A stretch of 64,000 nucleotides of DNA from Deinococcus yavapaiensis KR-236 (lineage in GTDB: Bacteria > Deinococcota > Deinococci > Deinococcales > Deinococcaceae). The notes beneath the pieces are model-generated. The model saw nothing but the letters and a program-made list of their open reading frames with translations, was not told the DNA's origin and ran no database searches. The translations under genes were made by a program, and so were the position numbers. Below, piece after piece: positions 25,474 through 35,594 of this stretch. The stretch is from the NCBI RefSeq assembly GCF_003217515.1, contig NZ_QJSX01000013.1, positions 99,234 to 163,233 on the forward strand. The letters run 5' to 3'. Position 1 is the first letter of the stretch. Each line of letters begins with the position of its first letter.

Positions 25474-28020
25474 ATGACGCGCAGCGCAATTCCCCTTACG
25501 TCCGAACAACAACGCATCGTCGCGCACGACCACGGCCCCGCGCTCGTGTTCGCCGTGGCGGGCGCGGGCAAGACGACCGCCATGGTGCACCGTATCGAAC
25601 GCCTCGTTCGTGAAGGCACCTTCCGACCCAAGGAAATTCTCGCGACGACCTTCAGCCGTGCTGCCGCTGCGGACATTCGCGCGGCGCTCGCGCGTTGGCC
25701 GCACTGCTCGGACGTGCACGCGACCACCTTGCACTCTGTCGGGTACCGCGTCATTCGCCGCGCGCAGCGCCTCGGGCATTACGACAACTTGCAGCTCAAC
25801 GATCAAGACGGCGGCAACCTCGGAGCCGTCATCTTCGCGCGGGCCGTCGCCCGCGCCCGCAAAGAAGGCCTCGACATTCCCGACAGTCTCGACCGCGAGG
25901 ACTTCTTAGGGTACGTCAGCATCTGCAAAGGCAACTTGCGGTACGCGGACCTCGCGCGCGCAGCGCTTCCGCCAGAAGCGCTGCGCGTCGCGACGCAAGC
26001 GCAAAACCCATCGCCGGACAGCGTGTATTTGGCGTTGTACCAAGCGTTCGAGACGGTGCGGCTCGAGCACGGCATGGTCACCTTCGACGACATGCTCTTG
26101 ACCGGTTGGGAAGCCTTGGTGCGCTTTCCGGATGTGCTGCGCGAAACGCAAGGGCAGTACCGATGCGTGATCGTCGACGAGTTTCAAGACGTCAACCTCG
26201 CGCAAAGCGAAATGCTCGACTTGATCGCGCGCGAGCACCGCAATTACATGGCAATCGGCGATGACGATCAAACCATTTACGAATGGCGTGGCGCGAGCGT
26301 CGACTTCATCTTGAACTTCGCGCATCGGTACGGCGCCGTGAAGTACTACATCCGCGATAACTTCCGGTCATGCGCGTCGCACCTCGCGCTCGCCAACCGC
26401 GTCATCGAACGCAACACGAAACGCGAACCCAAACGCCTCAACCTCACGCGCGGCTTTCACGGCCGCACGTTCTTGCATCAGCATGACAACGCCGAAGACC
26501 TTGCGCGGTGCGTCGTCACGGAAATTCAAGACGCCCTCGCGGGCGGTCGGGCCCGCCGTGACGTCGCGGTGCTCGTGCGGATGTACGCGCAAACGCCGTT
26601 CATCGAGCACTTCTTGATTGAAGCGCGCGTGCCGTACGTCGTGAAAGGCAACGTGCCGTTTTATCAGCGTAGCGAACTGCTCGCGTTGTTCGCGTACCTG
26701 CGCTTGGCGTTGCTGGAACGGGACTTACGCGTCGGTAAAGGCGTGCCCGAACGGTCGCTGCGTGACGCGCGCGCGTGGTGGGACCTCGTGTACAACCGAC
26801 CCGTTCGGTACATGCCGAAAGTGTTGGCGGACGCGGTGTTTCAACGCGTCGTGCAGCACGGCATGACCTTCTCCAAGGCGTTGCGCATCGCGGCTGGGGA
26901 AGTGGACCGCCGCCTCGGCGACCGCGTCGAAGACCTCGCGGACGTGCTGACGTGGTTGGCGGACGACGCGCACGACGCGACGGCGGAAGCGACGCTCGAC
27001 GCGCTCGTGCACCGCTTGGCGTACGAAGCGTACTTGCTGCGGCACGGCGGCTTGCCGGAAACGGCGCAAGGTCGCGTGAACAACGTTCGCGCGTTGGTGT
27101 TGTACGCGCGCGCGAAAGGCACGAGCGCGGAGTTCTTGCAGCACCTCGATTACATCTCCTTTCAAAAGGTCGGCAAGAACCTCAACGATGACGAGGACGT
27201 CGTCACGATCACCACCATCTTCCGCAGCAAAGGCTTGCAGTGGCCGATCGTGTTCATCCCGAATTGCAACGCGGGGACGATTCCCACTGGAGGGCCGGAC
27301 CGTGTCGAAGAAGAGCGGCGCATCTTGTACGTCGCGTTGACGCGACCGCAAGAAACGCTGCACGTGCACGTCGTGACGACCATGCCCACTTCGCCGTTCT
27401 TGCTTGAAGCGGAGCACGAGCAGGTCTTGGCGGACGTGGACCGCGTGCAAGCCGCGCTGAGCAAAGCGCCAGAAGCGTGGAGCACGCACGACGCGTACGC
27501 GTTGGCGCGCTTACCGCGCCGTTTGCACCTCGATCGGTACTTCCGCACGTGGTGGCCGCAACACACGCCGCCCGAGCAGGTGCACGCGGTCGCGCAAGAA
27601 GCGCAGCGTTTGTACGACGTGGCGCGGCAACGCGATCTGCTCGCCGCGCTAGATTTGCACGAAGAAGACGCGCAGCAGTGGGAGATGCTCGGGCCGCTCG
27701 ACGAGAACCCGAGCGACGACGCGTACCCGGACCTCGCGGCGCTCGTCCCGACTGCGAACGGTGACGTCACGAAACCCACCTTCTCGTCAAGCCACGCGTC
27801 CACAGCGTACTTGACGACGTTCACGCCGCAGCAGCGCGTGCAGCACGCCAAGTTCGGTGCGGGCATCGTGGAAGCGGTGTGCTCGGACGGCGCGGACCTT
27901 GAAGTGACGGTGCGGTTCGATGGCGTGGGCGTCAAGCGCCTCATGGCGCGCTTCGCGCGGCTCACGCTCGCGAACACCGCCGCTTCGAACGCGCCGTTCC
28001 TGCAGGACCGTCATGCGTAA
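25474..28020 (+). CDS. UvrD/PcrA-type superfamily 1 DNA helicase (848 aa)
   Basis: The ATG at 25474 (gaggag 9 nt upstream) places TSEQQRIVAHDHGPALVFAV at the N-terminus as the Q-motif; the longer frame has no support. Motifs: Walker A VAGAGKTTAM, VIVDEFQDVNLAQ, GDDDQTIYEWRGAS, TITTIFRSKGLQWPIVFIP and RRILYVALTRPQETLHVHV. The last 60 residues (VQHAKFGAGIVEAV...VKRLMARFARL) match the small C-terminal Tudor-like domain of PcrA/UvrD, which binds partner proteins such as RNA polymerase. No nuclease domain is present. The next gene begins 8 nt before this stop, so it opens a tightly coupled operon. Confidence 0.92.
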   Translation: MTRSAIPLTSEQQRIVAHDHGPALVFAVAGAGKTTAMVHRIERLVREGTFRPKEILATTFSRAAAADIRAALARWPHCSDVHATTLHSVGYRVIRRAQRLGHYDNLQLNDQDGGNLGAVIFARAVARARKEGLDIPDSLDREDFLGYVSICKGNLRYADLARAALPPEALRVATQAQNPSPDSVYLALYQAFETVRLEHGMVTFDDMLLTGWEALVRFPDVLRETQGQYRCVIVDEFQDVNLAQSEMLDLIAREHRNYMAIGDDDQTIYEWRGASVDFILNFAHRYGAVKYYIRDNFRSCASHLALANRVIERNTKREPKRLNLTRGFHGRTFLHQHDNAEDLARCVVTEIQDALAGGRARRDVAVLVRMYAQTPFIEHFLIEARVPYVVKGNVPFYQRSELLALFAYLRLALLERDLRVGKGVPERSLRDARAWWDLVYNRPVRYMPKVLADAVFQRVVQHGMTFSKALRIAAGEVDRRLGDRVEDLADVLTWLADDAHDATAEATLDALVHRLAYEAYLLRHGGLPETAQGRVNNVRALVLYARAKGTSAEFLQHLDYISFQKVGKNLNDDEDVVTITTIFRSKGLQWPIVFIPNCNAGTIPTGGPDRVEEERRILYVALTRPQETLHVHVVTTMPTSPFLLEAEHEQVLADVDRVQAALSKAPEAWSTHDAYALARLPRRLHLDRYFRTWWPQHTPPEQVHAVAQEAQRLYDVARQRDLLAALDLHEEDAQQWEMLGPLDENPSDDAYPDLAALVPTANGDVTKPTFSSSHASTAYLTTFTPQQRVQHAKFGAGIVEAVCSDGADLEVTVRFDGVGVKRLMARFARLTLANTAASNAPFLQDRHA

Positions 28021-31000
28021 CGTCACGCCTGAAGACTTCGTGTTTTTCGATGTGGAAACGACGTCGATCGATCCGGACGCGGCGGAGATCATCGAGATCG
28101 CCGGGCACCGTGCGGATGGACGCACCTTTCAAGCGTTCACGATGACGCGCGGAGACGTTCCACCGGACATCTTCGAACTTACCGGCATTCCCGAAGAGGA
28201 GTACCGCCGCGCGCGCCAACCGCTCGCGCGGGTGCTGCGGGCGTTCGTGGCGTTCGTGGGCGAGCAGCCGCTGGCGGGCCATAACGTGTACGCGTACGAC
28301 TTGCCGTTGCTGCGGCGCGTCCTTGATGAAGCGCAGTTGCCGTGCCCGCCGGGCGCGCTCGACGCGAACGCGGTGGACACGTTGCACTGGGCGCGGGTGC
28401 GGTACCCGACGCCGCCGTCGCGACGCCTTGACGACGAACGGGAAGCGCGCTTGACCGGGTATCGCTTGAGCGACCTCTATCAGTACTTCACGGGAGAGGC
28501 GTTGGCGCACGCGCACCGCGCGGCGCACGATTGCGTCGCGTGCGACGTGGTGTTGCGCGCGCTGCTGCGCGACGCGCCTTCGCCGAGCGTTCGGCGCGCG
28601 TGGGCGGCGCTGCGCTTGCCCGAAGCGCGCTTCTACCCGGACGAACCGCCCGCGTTCGAGGAACGCGCCGCGTTCTTCGAGCGGACGCTGCGCGTTCCGG
28701 CGCGCGTGCCGCGCGTGGCGTCGCACGGCCCGGTGTTTCCCGCGCCGGACAACGTCTTCCCGGCGTGGGCGGAGCAGGTCGTGCAGACGGGTGACGTGAG
28801 CGAAACGCAGTTGCCGCACGTGCTGCGCGACCTCGCGGGGCGCAACGCGTCGTCGAGCGTCGCGCAAGCCGTGCTGCGGCGCTTTCCGAGCGCGAGCGTG
28901 GACGCCGCGAACGTCCTCGCGCTCGCGGGAAGCTTTCGCGTGAAACGACAACCGGACGGGCAGGTGCGCGCGCCGCAAGCGGACATGGCGCGCGCGGTGC
29001 AACGCGCGCTCGAAGAACGCGCGGGCAGTCACGTCACGCTCGTGCAAGCGCCGACGGGAACGGGCAAGACCAAAGGGTACTTGTTTCCGGCGTTGCATCA
29101 CGCGGGCCGTACGAAGCAACGCGTGATCATCGCGACGCACACGAAAGTGCTGCAAGGGCAAGCGCTCGAAGAACTCGAACGAGGCGCGCACGCGTACCAG
29201 ACGAGCGCGGTGTCCGTGAAAAGCGCGCGCAACTACGTGTGTTTGGAGGCGTTGCACGACGCGCTCGTCGCGCATGACGTGAAGGACGGCGCGGACGCCG
29301 CGGCGGCCCTCGCGACGCTCACCGCGTACGCGACCGCCGGTCACTTCGAGTTGGAGGCGCTTCCGGCGCATTGGCAGTACAGCGCGGCTTTTCGGGCGTT
29401 GAGCTTCTCGTTGGAGTCGTACGGTGGGCGCTGCCGTTCGGAGTGCGCGTTTCACGCGGTGTGCGCGTATCAAACGGACGCGCGGCAGCGTGATCAAGCG
29501 TCGATTTGGGTGACGAATCAAGCGTGGCTGCTCGCGACCCTCGGGCGGGACGACGCGCCGGACGAGGTGACGCCGAGCAAACCGCACGTGGTGATCGACG
29601 AAGCGCACAACCTTGAGGACGTCGCGACCGAAGCGTACAGCGTGGCGTTCAGCGGCGAGCGCCTCGCGTTTCACTTGCGGCGCCTGGATGACCGCGCACG
29701 GCGACGTGGCGTGCTGCGCGATGGTCGCAACGTCCACCCGGACGACGTGGACGTCGCGCGGCACTTGCGCGACACGCTCGTGCCCGGCGCGCTCGACGCG
29801 CTCGCGGACTTCGCGCCGCGCGTGGACGCGTTCGTGAAGCAGCACGGTGACGGTGACGCGCAGTTCGGCGTGCAGCATTTGCTGACGCCGCTGGCGTTGG
29901 CCAGCGCGGATTGGCAGCGCCTCAAGCGCGTGGAGCTCATGACGCTCGACGCCCTCAAAAGCGTGCGGGACGCGTTGCGGTTGCTGCGCGGCAAGAAGGT
30001 GCGCGGCCTCACGCAACCGACGCTGCAGTACCTCGACGACTTCATCCACGTGGCGTTCGCGCGGCACACCTTGCCGTGGGACAACGCTATTCACACGACG
30101 CATTGGCATCCGCAGGAAGGCTGGTCGTACGTGCGGCGCCCGGTGGACCTCGCGGTGCACTTGCGCGCAGTGTGGGCGCGCGTGCGCAGCGTGACCTTCA
30201 CGAGCGCCACGCTCACGCCAAGCGGCGATTACGCGTACTTCAAGCGCACGCTGGGCCTTCCGGACGACGCGGTGGAACTCACCTTACCGGAGACGTTGCC
30301 GTACGAACGCGCGCACGTCGTCTTTCCGCAGCACTTGCCGGGCGCGCGCAGCGAGAACGTGGAGCGCTTTCAACGCTTGTACCATCAAGAGTTGCGCGTG
30401 GTGCTGCCCGCCGCGCAGCGCAGCTTGACGTTGTTCACGAGTCGCGCGCGCATGCAAGCCGCCGGGTCGTTTCTCGCGTCGCTCACGCCGTTGATGCCGC
30501 TCAACCGTAAGGAACGCGAAGACGTCGCGCACGTCATGCGTGACGCGGGTCCGAAGATCGCGCTTGGCACGCGCGCGTTCATGGAAGGCGTGGACTTCCC
30601 GAACTTGAAGCTCGTGAACCTCGAACGCTTGCCCTTTCCAGTGCCGGACGCGTTGCTGCGTGCTCGGCAGGAACTCGTGGCGCAAGCGGGCCTTGATCCA
30701 TGGTACGACTTTTACTTGCCCAAGGCGCTCTTGTCGTTCACGCAAGCGTTCGGACGGTTGATTCGCGATGACCGTGCGCGTGCGGGGGACGGCGCGTTCG
30801 TGCTGTGGGACAAGCGGGTGCTGTCCGCCGCGTACCGGGAAGTGGTCTTCGCGGCGTTGCCGGACAGCGTGGCGCGCAGCGGTCACTTTCACTACCCGAC
30901 GTCTCGCGCGGCGTTTTACGACGTCATGGCGAGTGTGCTGGGCGTGCCGCGCGACGCGTTGCCGAGCGAGGATCTGCTGGACGACGTGACGCGGCACTTG

Positions 31001-33199
31001 CGAACGTTGCAAGCGGCGTTCGCGGAAGGGCGCGTGTCACGCGACGACGCCATTTGGCAAGTGCTGACGTTGTTTTGGCCGCGCGTCGCGCGCGACGGCC
31101 TCAAACCGCAGCAACGTCAAGCGATCGACGCGGCGCTCGACGGTCGCGCGGCGTTGACGTTGCTGCCCACCGGGTTCGGCAAGAGCCTCACGTTTCAAGT
31201 GCCGGCGTTGCTGCAAGGCGGCGTCACCGTCGTCGTCAGTCCGTTGATCGCGTTGATGGAAGATCAAGTGAGCGCGTTGCAAAGCGTGGGCGTGCCGGCC
31301 GCGGCCGTGAACGCCAGCCGCTCGAACGCCGAGCAGCGCGGCGTGCTCGACGACGTGGAACGCGGCGACGTGCACGTGTTGTACGTCAGTCCGGAGCGCA
31401 TCAACCGCAGCAGCGAATTCAAAGAGCGGTTGCGGCGCCTCGCGCGGCGTGGACTCGTGCGCCGCGTGGTCTTCGATGAAGCGCACTGCTTGAGTGATTG
31501 GGGGCATGACTTCCGCCCGGATTACCGCAGCGTGCTACGCGAACTGCACAAACTGGACTTGCGCGTGTCGATCAGCGCCCTCACCGCGACGGCCACGCCG
31601 GACGTCGAAGCGGAGTTGCGGCGTGACCTCGCGTTGCACGACTCGGTGGTGGTGCGCGCGTCGCTGGACCGTCCGAACGTGTCGTACTTCGCGTACGCCT
31701 TTCGAGGGAAAGACGCCGCGGTGGACAAGCTTGGCAGTTTGACGCAAATGCTCAACTGGTTGCGTGACGATCACCCGGATGGGAGCGCCATCGTGTACGT
31801 CTCCACCCGCAACGCCGCCACGCGCCTCGCGCGGGCGCTGCAGGAATTGGGCTTCGCGGCGCAAGCGTACCACGCGGGCTTGTCTGCGTTGGTGCGTTCG
31901 GAAGTGCAAACGCAGTTCATGACCGACGAGGTCAAGGTGATCGTCGCGACGAACGCGTTCGGGATGGGCGTCGACAAGGCGAACGTGCGGCTCGTGGTGC
32001 ACTTCAATCCGCCGCGCAGTTTACCCGCGTACATTCAAGAAGCGGGCCGGGCGGGTCGGGACGGCGCGCCCGCGTGGGCGGCGTTGCTGCACGACGCGAG
32101 CGATTGGAATTTGCAAGCGTGGCTTGCGAGGCAAGGCTTGCCGCAACTCGAGCACGCGCGGCACCTCGTGGACTTGCTGTCGCGCGACGGGCACCTCACG
32201 CGGTACGCGGAGCAACTCGTGGCGGACGTCAACGCGGCGTTGCCGGACAGCGTCGATCCGTTGGACGTCGGCGACTTGAATTGGTTGCTTGCCGCGCTCG
32301 AAGCGAGCGGTACGCTCAGCGTGACGCACCGCGTCGGCACGGTGCGCTTGCTGTCCAGCCTCGACGTCGACGCACTTGGCGCGGACGTCGGCGCGGCGCA
32401 CGCGAACGCGTTGTGGCGCCTCGGGTACCGTCCGGGGCGCCGCCCGTGCTCGATCGACCTCGCGCAACTCGACGAGGACACGGCTGAAGCGTTGAACCGC
32501 GCGTTGTTCGACCTCGCGCAGCAACGACCGTTGGACGTGCTGTACAGCGCGCACGCCCCGGCCTTGTCGTTGACGTTGCGGCGCGCGTCACTGGCGACGT
32601 TCACGGACGTGCTCGAGCAGCAACTGCAGCACAAGCAACGCGATTTGGAAGCGATGAAGCGGTACGCGCTGGACAGTCGCTGCCGCCGCGCGGCGTTGCT
32701 GGACGCGTTTCGCGAGCGCCTCGAGCGGCGCGCGGACGCCGCGTCGTGCTGCCAAGCGTGCAATTTCGACGACCGACCGTGGCTGCTCGCGACGCAACTC
32801 AGCACCGAGGAGATCGAACGCGTGTACAAAGTCAAGCGGACGCTGCTGCACTTCTTGTCGGAGTTCGAGCGGCGCACGCGCGACCGCGGGTTGGACGCGC
32901 GCGGCCTCGGCCGGGTGCGGTTGCTGATGACGTTGCGCGGCGAAAGCAACGTCGTGCGGCGATCGCGCGGCGGCGTCGACACGATCACCTTGCCGTCCTT
33001 TTTGCAGCTTTCGCCGTTCTTCGGGCGGTTGGAGTTCGTCACGGAACGCGAAATCGAACGCACCTTGGATGAAGCGACGCGCGAAGGATACGTCGCGGTC
33101 ACGCCGTTCAAGGACGGCGTCACGTACCAACTGACTGCGGCCGGCGCGCAGTTCCTGACGCGCCCGAACCGCCCGCGCGAAACGAGGATGCCCGCATGA
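28013..33199 (+). CDS. Fusion of DEDDh exonuclease, Fe-S DinG/XPD helicase and RecQ helicase (1728 aa)
   Basis: ATG at 28013 overlaps the UvrD-type gene. Residues 1-190: DnaQ-like exonuclease with FFDVETTSIDPDAAEIIEIA, AGHNVYAYDLPLL and HRAAHDCVACDV (DEDDh set). Residues about 320-900: DinG/XPD helicase with APTGTGKTKG, four cysteines between motifs I and II (NYVCLEAL, CRSECAFHAVC) as in the Fe-S domain, VVIDEAHNLEDVA, TFTSATLTP, GTRAFMEGVDFP and QAFGRLIRDD. Residues about 1030-1560: RecQ core with LPTGFGKSLTFQVPALL, VVFDEAHCLSDWGHDFRP, ALTATATPD, TNAFGMGVDKANVR and QEAGRAGRDG, then a zinc motif (CRRAALLDAF...CCQACNF). The last 150 residues form a winged-helix-like end. Bacillus-type DinG already joins the first two; the added RecQ is unusual. 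Confidence 0.92.
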   Translation: MRNVTPEDFVFFDVETTSIDPDAAEIIEIAGHRADGRTFQAFTMTRGDVPPDIFELTGIPEEEYRRARQPLARVLRAFVAFVGEQPLAGHNVYAYDLPLLRRVLDEAQLPCPPGALDANAVDTLHWARVRYPTPPSRRLDDEREARLTGYRLSDLYQYFTGEALAHAHRAAHDCVACDVVLRALLRDAPSPSVRRAWAALRLPEARFYPDEPPAFEERAAFFERTLRVPARVPRVASHGPVFPAPDNVFPAWAEQVVQTGDVSETQLPHVLRDLAGRNASSSVAQAVLRRFPSASVDAANVLALAGSFRVKRQPDGQVRAPQADMARAVQRALEERAGSHVTLVQAPTGTGKTKGYLFPALHHAGRTKQRVIIATHTKVLQGQALEELERGAHAYQTSAVSVKSARNYVCLEALHDALVAHDVKDGADAAAALATLTAYATAGHFELEALPAHWQYSAAFRALSFSLESYGGRCRSECAFHAVCAYQTDARQRDQASIWVTNQAWLLATLGRDDAPDEVTPSKPHVVIDEAHNLEDVATEAYSVAFSGERLAFHLRRLDDRARRRGVLRDGRNVHPDDVDVARHLRDTLVPGALDALADFAPRVDAFVKQHGDGDAQFGVQHLLTPLALASADWQRLKRVELMTLDALKSVRDALRLLRGKKVRGLTQPTLQYLDDFIHVAFARHTLPWDNAIHTTHWHPQEGWSYVRRPVDLAVHLRAVWARVRSVTFTSATLTPSGDYAYFKRTLGLPDDAVELTLPETLPYERAHVVFPQHLPGARSENVERFQRLYHQELRVVLPAAQRSLTLFTSRARMQAAGSFLASLTPLMPLNRKEREDVAHVMRDAGPKIALGTRAFMEGVDFPNLKLVNLERLPFPVPDALLRARQELVAQAGLDPWYDFYLPKALLSFTQAFGRLIRDDRARAGDGAFVLWDKRVLSAAYREVVFAALPDSVARSGHFHYPTSRAAFYDVMASVLGVPRDALPSEDLLDDVTRHLRTLQAAFAEGRVSRDDAIWQVLTLFWPRVARDGLKPQQRQAIDAALDGRAALTLLPTGFGKSLTFQVPALLQGGVTVVVSPLIALMEDQVSALQSVGVPAAAVNASRSNAEQRGVLDDVERGDVHVLYVSPERINRSSEFKERLRRLARRGLVRRVVFDEAHCLSDWGHDFRPDYRSVLRELHKLDLRVSISALTATATPDVEAELRRDLALHDSVVVRASLDRPNVSYFAYAFRGKDAAVDKLGSLTQMLNWLRDDHPDGSAIVYVSTRNAATRLARALQELGFAAQAYHAGLSALVRSEVQTQFMTDEVKVIVATNAFGMGVDKANVRLVVHFNPPRSLPAYIQEAGRAGRDGAPAWAALLHDASDWNLQAWLARQGLPQLEHARHLVDLLSRDGHLTRYAEQLVADVNAALPDSVDPLDVGDLNWLLAALEASGTLSVTHRVGTVRLLSSLDVDALGADVGAAHANALWRLGYRPGRRPCSIDLAQLDEDTAEALNRALFDLAQQRPLDVLYSAHAPALSLTLRRASLATFTDVLEQQLQHKQRDLEAMKRYALDSRCRRAALLDAFRERLERRADAASCCQACNFDDRPWLLATQLSTEEIERVYKVKRTLLHFLSEFERRTRDRGLDARGLGRVRLLMTLRGESNVVRRSRGGVDTITLPSFLQLSPFFGRLEFVTEREIERTLDEATREGYVAVTPFKDGVTYQLTAAGAQFLTRPNRPRETRMPA

Positions 33200-34485
33200 C
33201 CGACCCTGCTTCCCCACCGCTCGACGATGAGGACGTCACGACGCGCCGCATCGAGCGGCTGCTCGACCTTGAGAACGCCGCGTGGTTGCAGTTGCTCGTG
33301 TCGAGCCTTCCGCCCGGCGATGTCACGCGCCTGTACCGCGACGCGTTCGTCGGGAAAAGCGAGCACCTCGGGCGGGTGCTGGTGCGTCGACCGCTCAAGG
33401 ACGTGCGGTCCGAGCACGTCCTTGAAGCGTTGGAGAAGCTGCGCGAGCACCAACCGGCGTTGCTGCGGCGCTTCGTGCTGACGTGGCTCGCGCGGCATGA
33501 CGACGACTTGAACGCGATGCAGCGACATGAAGCGCCGGACGTCGCGGCGGACGTGTTGGACGTCGCGTCGTGGTTGCTGAGCGCCGAAGGGCGCGCGGAC
33601 GACCGCGCGGCGTTGCAGCACGCGCGGTCGCAGGTGCGCGCCCTCACCATCGAGTTGCACGAACAGCAGCGCGTGGCGCGCGACGCGACGCTCGCGCACG
33701 AACGCTTGTCGAACGAGCACGGCAAGTTGACGCGACGACTCGAGCAGTTGCAAGCGCGGCACGCGCAGCAATCGCAAGAGGAACGGAACGCGCTCGTGCG
33801 CAAGCACGATCGTGAACTGCTTCGCTTGCGTACGGCCGCGCAGCGCGCGCAAGACGACATCGACGCGGCCCGTGGGCACCTCGACGCGGTTCGCGCGCAG
33901 CATGAACGGGACGCGCGCCTTGCCGAAGCGCGGTGGGCGCAGGAGCGTGACGCGCTGCAGCGGCGCGTTGACGCGTTGGAGGCGCAACGGAACGCCGAGT
34001 CGCACGCGCTCGTGAGCGAGGCGCGCGCGCAACTGCGCCGCGAACGCTTCGAGTTCGAAGAGCAGCAGCAAGCGTTGCGGCGGCAGCTGCGCGAACAACA
34101 CGAGCGCGTCGTCGACTTGGAAGGGCAATTGGCCGAGCGTGCCGAACCGACGTTGGACGCGCAGCTGCTCGACGACGCGTTGATCGTGAACTACCCGGCG
34201 CTGCACGACGAACCGATCGAACGCTTCGTGGGGTTGTTCGACGCGTACCGCGCGTTTCTCGCGCAGCGCCACGACGACGCGACGCTTTCGCGCGCGTCGA
34301 ACATCGCCGCGTTTTCGCACCGCGCGCCGCGAGGGCTGCTCGTCGTGGGGTTGGAGCGTCTGCTGGAAGATGGCGCGAACTTACCGCTCGCGCGCTACCT
34401 TCGCATGAGCGTCTTTCGGCAAGAAGCGGTGCTGCAACGCCTCATTGACGCGGTCGAATCACCGCGGCTTCCTCGATCCTCATGA
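33196..34485 (+). CDS. Coiled-coil protein of the helicase operon (429 aa)
   Basis: Not recognised. ATG overlaps the preceding stop (ATGA). Residues 1-135 are helical and globular. Residues about 140-320 are an almost continuous coiled coil with heptad-like Leu/Ala spacing and very high Arg/Gln/Glu/Ala content (HARSQVRALTIELHEQQRVA and onward). The last 90 residues (YPALHDEPIERFVGLFDAYR...) are globular again. The plan of head, long coil, tail suits a scaffold or tether linking the helicases, or an SMC-like arm, but no ATPase motif is present. It is coupled to the next gene by another 4-nt overlap. Confidence 0.8.
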   Translation: MTDPASPPLDDEDVTTRRIERLLDLENAAWLQLLVSSLPPGDVTRLYRDAFVGKSEHLGRVLVRRPLKDVRSEHVLEALEKLREHQPALLRRFVLTWLARHDDDLNAMQRHEAPDVAADVLDVASWLLSAEGRADDRAALQHARSQVRALTIELHEQQRVARDATLAHERLSNEHGKLTRRLEQLQARHAQQSQEERNALVRKHDRELLRLRTAAQRAQDDIDAARGHLDAVRAQHERDARLAEARWAQERDALQRRVDALEAQRNAESHALVSEARAQLRRERFEFEEQQQALRRQLREQHERVVDLEGQLAERAEPTLDAQLLDDALIVNYPALHDEPIERFVGLFDAYRAFLAQRHDDATLSRASNIAAFSHRAPRGLLVVGLERLLEDGANLPLARYLRMSVFRQEAVLQRLIDAVESPRLPRSS

Positions 34486-35594
34486 CGAACATCCGACCGT
34501 ACAAATTGCTGCGCGAGCCGTTGACGATTCAAAGGCATCGTTGCTTCGTCACGCGTTTATGGAGCGACGGACGCTTGGAGCTCACCAGCGCCGACGGTCG
34601 CGTCACGATCAAGCACGCCGAGGAGCTCGTGTCGGCCTTTCCGGACTTGCTGGACGCGGTGCAGAACCTCGTGGAACGGCACACGCCCGAGCAGCGCGCG
34701 CATCACTTAATCGACCGCTTGAGTACGGTCGCGGGACGCGCGGCGCGTGCGAACGCACCGAAGGAAGCGTGGCCGCCGAACGTGCGGTTGATGCGGCGTG
34801 ACGTCGCGCCGAACGTGCGTGTCGACGGCGTCACGCGTGACGGATCCATGTTCGTCATCAACGACGAGATGCTGACGCTCGCGCAAGTCGCGTTCAAGTT
34901 CGAGGCGCACGTCGACGCGATTGTGGAAGCGACGCGGTCGCTGGTGCACAACGTCACGGCGGTGCGCGCCGCGTTCGCCGCGCAGCGTCCACGAGCGGAA
35001 CCGCCGGTGAGCACGCCGACGCCCGCGCCGCGTGAAGACGCGCGCTTGGCGCAGTACGAACGTGAGTGGCGCAAAGTGCACGATGAAAACGAAGATTTGC
35101 GTCGTTCGCTGCGTGAAGCGCGCGCCGAAGCGGACGCGCTGCAAGCGCAACTGCAACGCGCGGCGGCGTTCGAGGACGAAGCGCGCCGCGCGACGCAACT
35201 CGAAGGCGACCTCATCACGGCGCGGCAGGAACTTGAGGCGTTGCGGCGAGGCGTGACGCACGACGCGGCCTTCGTGGCGTTGCAAGCGGAATTGGAGCGC
35301 CTCCAGCGGCGCGTGCACAACCCACGGTTTTGGACGGCGGCGTTCGCGGAGACGTTCGCGGAGTCGTTGGCGAGCATGGACGCGGTGCACGCGCCGCTGG
35401 AGGGCATCGACGCGAGCGACGTCTTGGAGGTGTTCGCGGCGTGGCACGCCGAGGTGCAAGAAGGCGTGGAGTTGCTGCACACCGTGGGGTTCGACGCGGC
35501 GCTCAGCGAACACTTGCGGCGCGTGCTGATCGTGCAGTGGGTGTACTTGCGGTGGCTGGAGTTGACGGCGGACGTCGGCGAGGCGCGCGCGTGA
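34482..35594 (+). CDS. Second coiled-coil protein of the helicase operon (370 aa)
   Basis: Not recognised. ATG at 34482 lies in an ATGA overlap. The N-terminal part (residues 1-150) reads NIRPYKLLREPLTIQRHRCF and then contains beta-like segments (RLELTSADGRVTIKHAEEL; GSMFVINDEMLTLAQVAFKF). It may hold small OB- or WGR-like nucleic-acid-binding folds; this is a guess from pattern only. A coiled coil covers about residues 185-275 (YEREWRKVHDENEDLRRSLR). The C-terminal 90 residues are helical. The neighbouring coiled-coil protein suggests the two may pair. No enzyme motif is visible. Confidence 0.78.
   Translation: MTNIRPYKLLREPLTIQRHRCFVTRLWSDGRLELTSADGRVTIKHAEELVSAFPDLLDAVQNLVERHTPEQRAHHLIDRLSTVAGRAARANAPKEAWPPNVRLMRRDVAPNVRVDGVTRDGSMFVINDEMLTLAQVAFKFEAHVDAIVEATRSLVHNVTAVRAAFAAQRPRAEPPVSTPTPAPREDARLAQYEREWRKVHDENEDLRRSLREARAEADALQAQLQRAAAFEDEARRATQLEGDLITARQELEALRRGVTHDAAFVALQAELERLQRRVHNPRFWTAAFAETFAESLASMDAVHAPLEGIDASDVLEVFAAWHAEVQEGVELLHTVGFDAALSEHLRRVLIVQWVYLRWLELTADVGEARA

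Noticed and set aside
32035..34320. Minus-strand open frame of about 760 codons
   Set aside because: Antisense to the RecQ part and the first coiled-coil gene; no ribosome site or recognisable domain.
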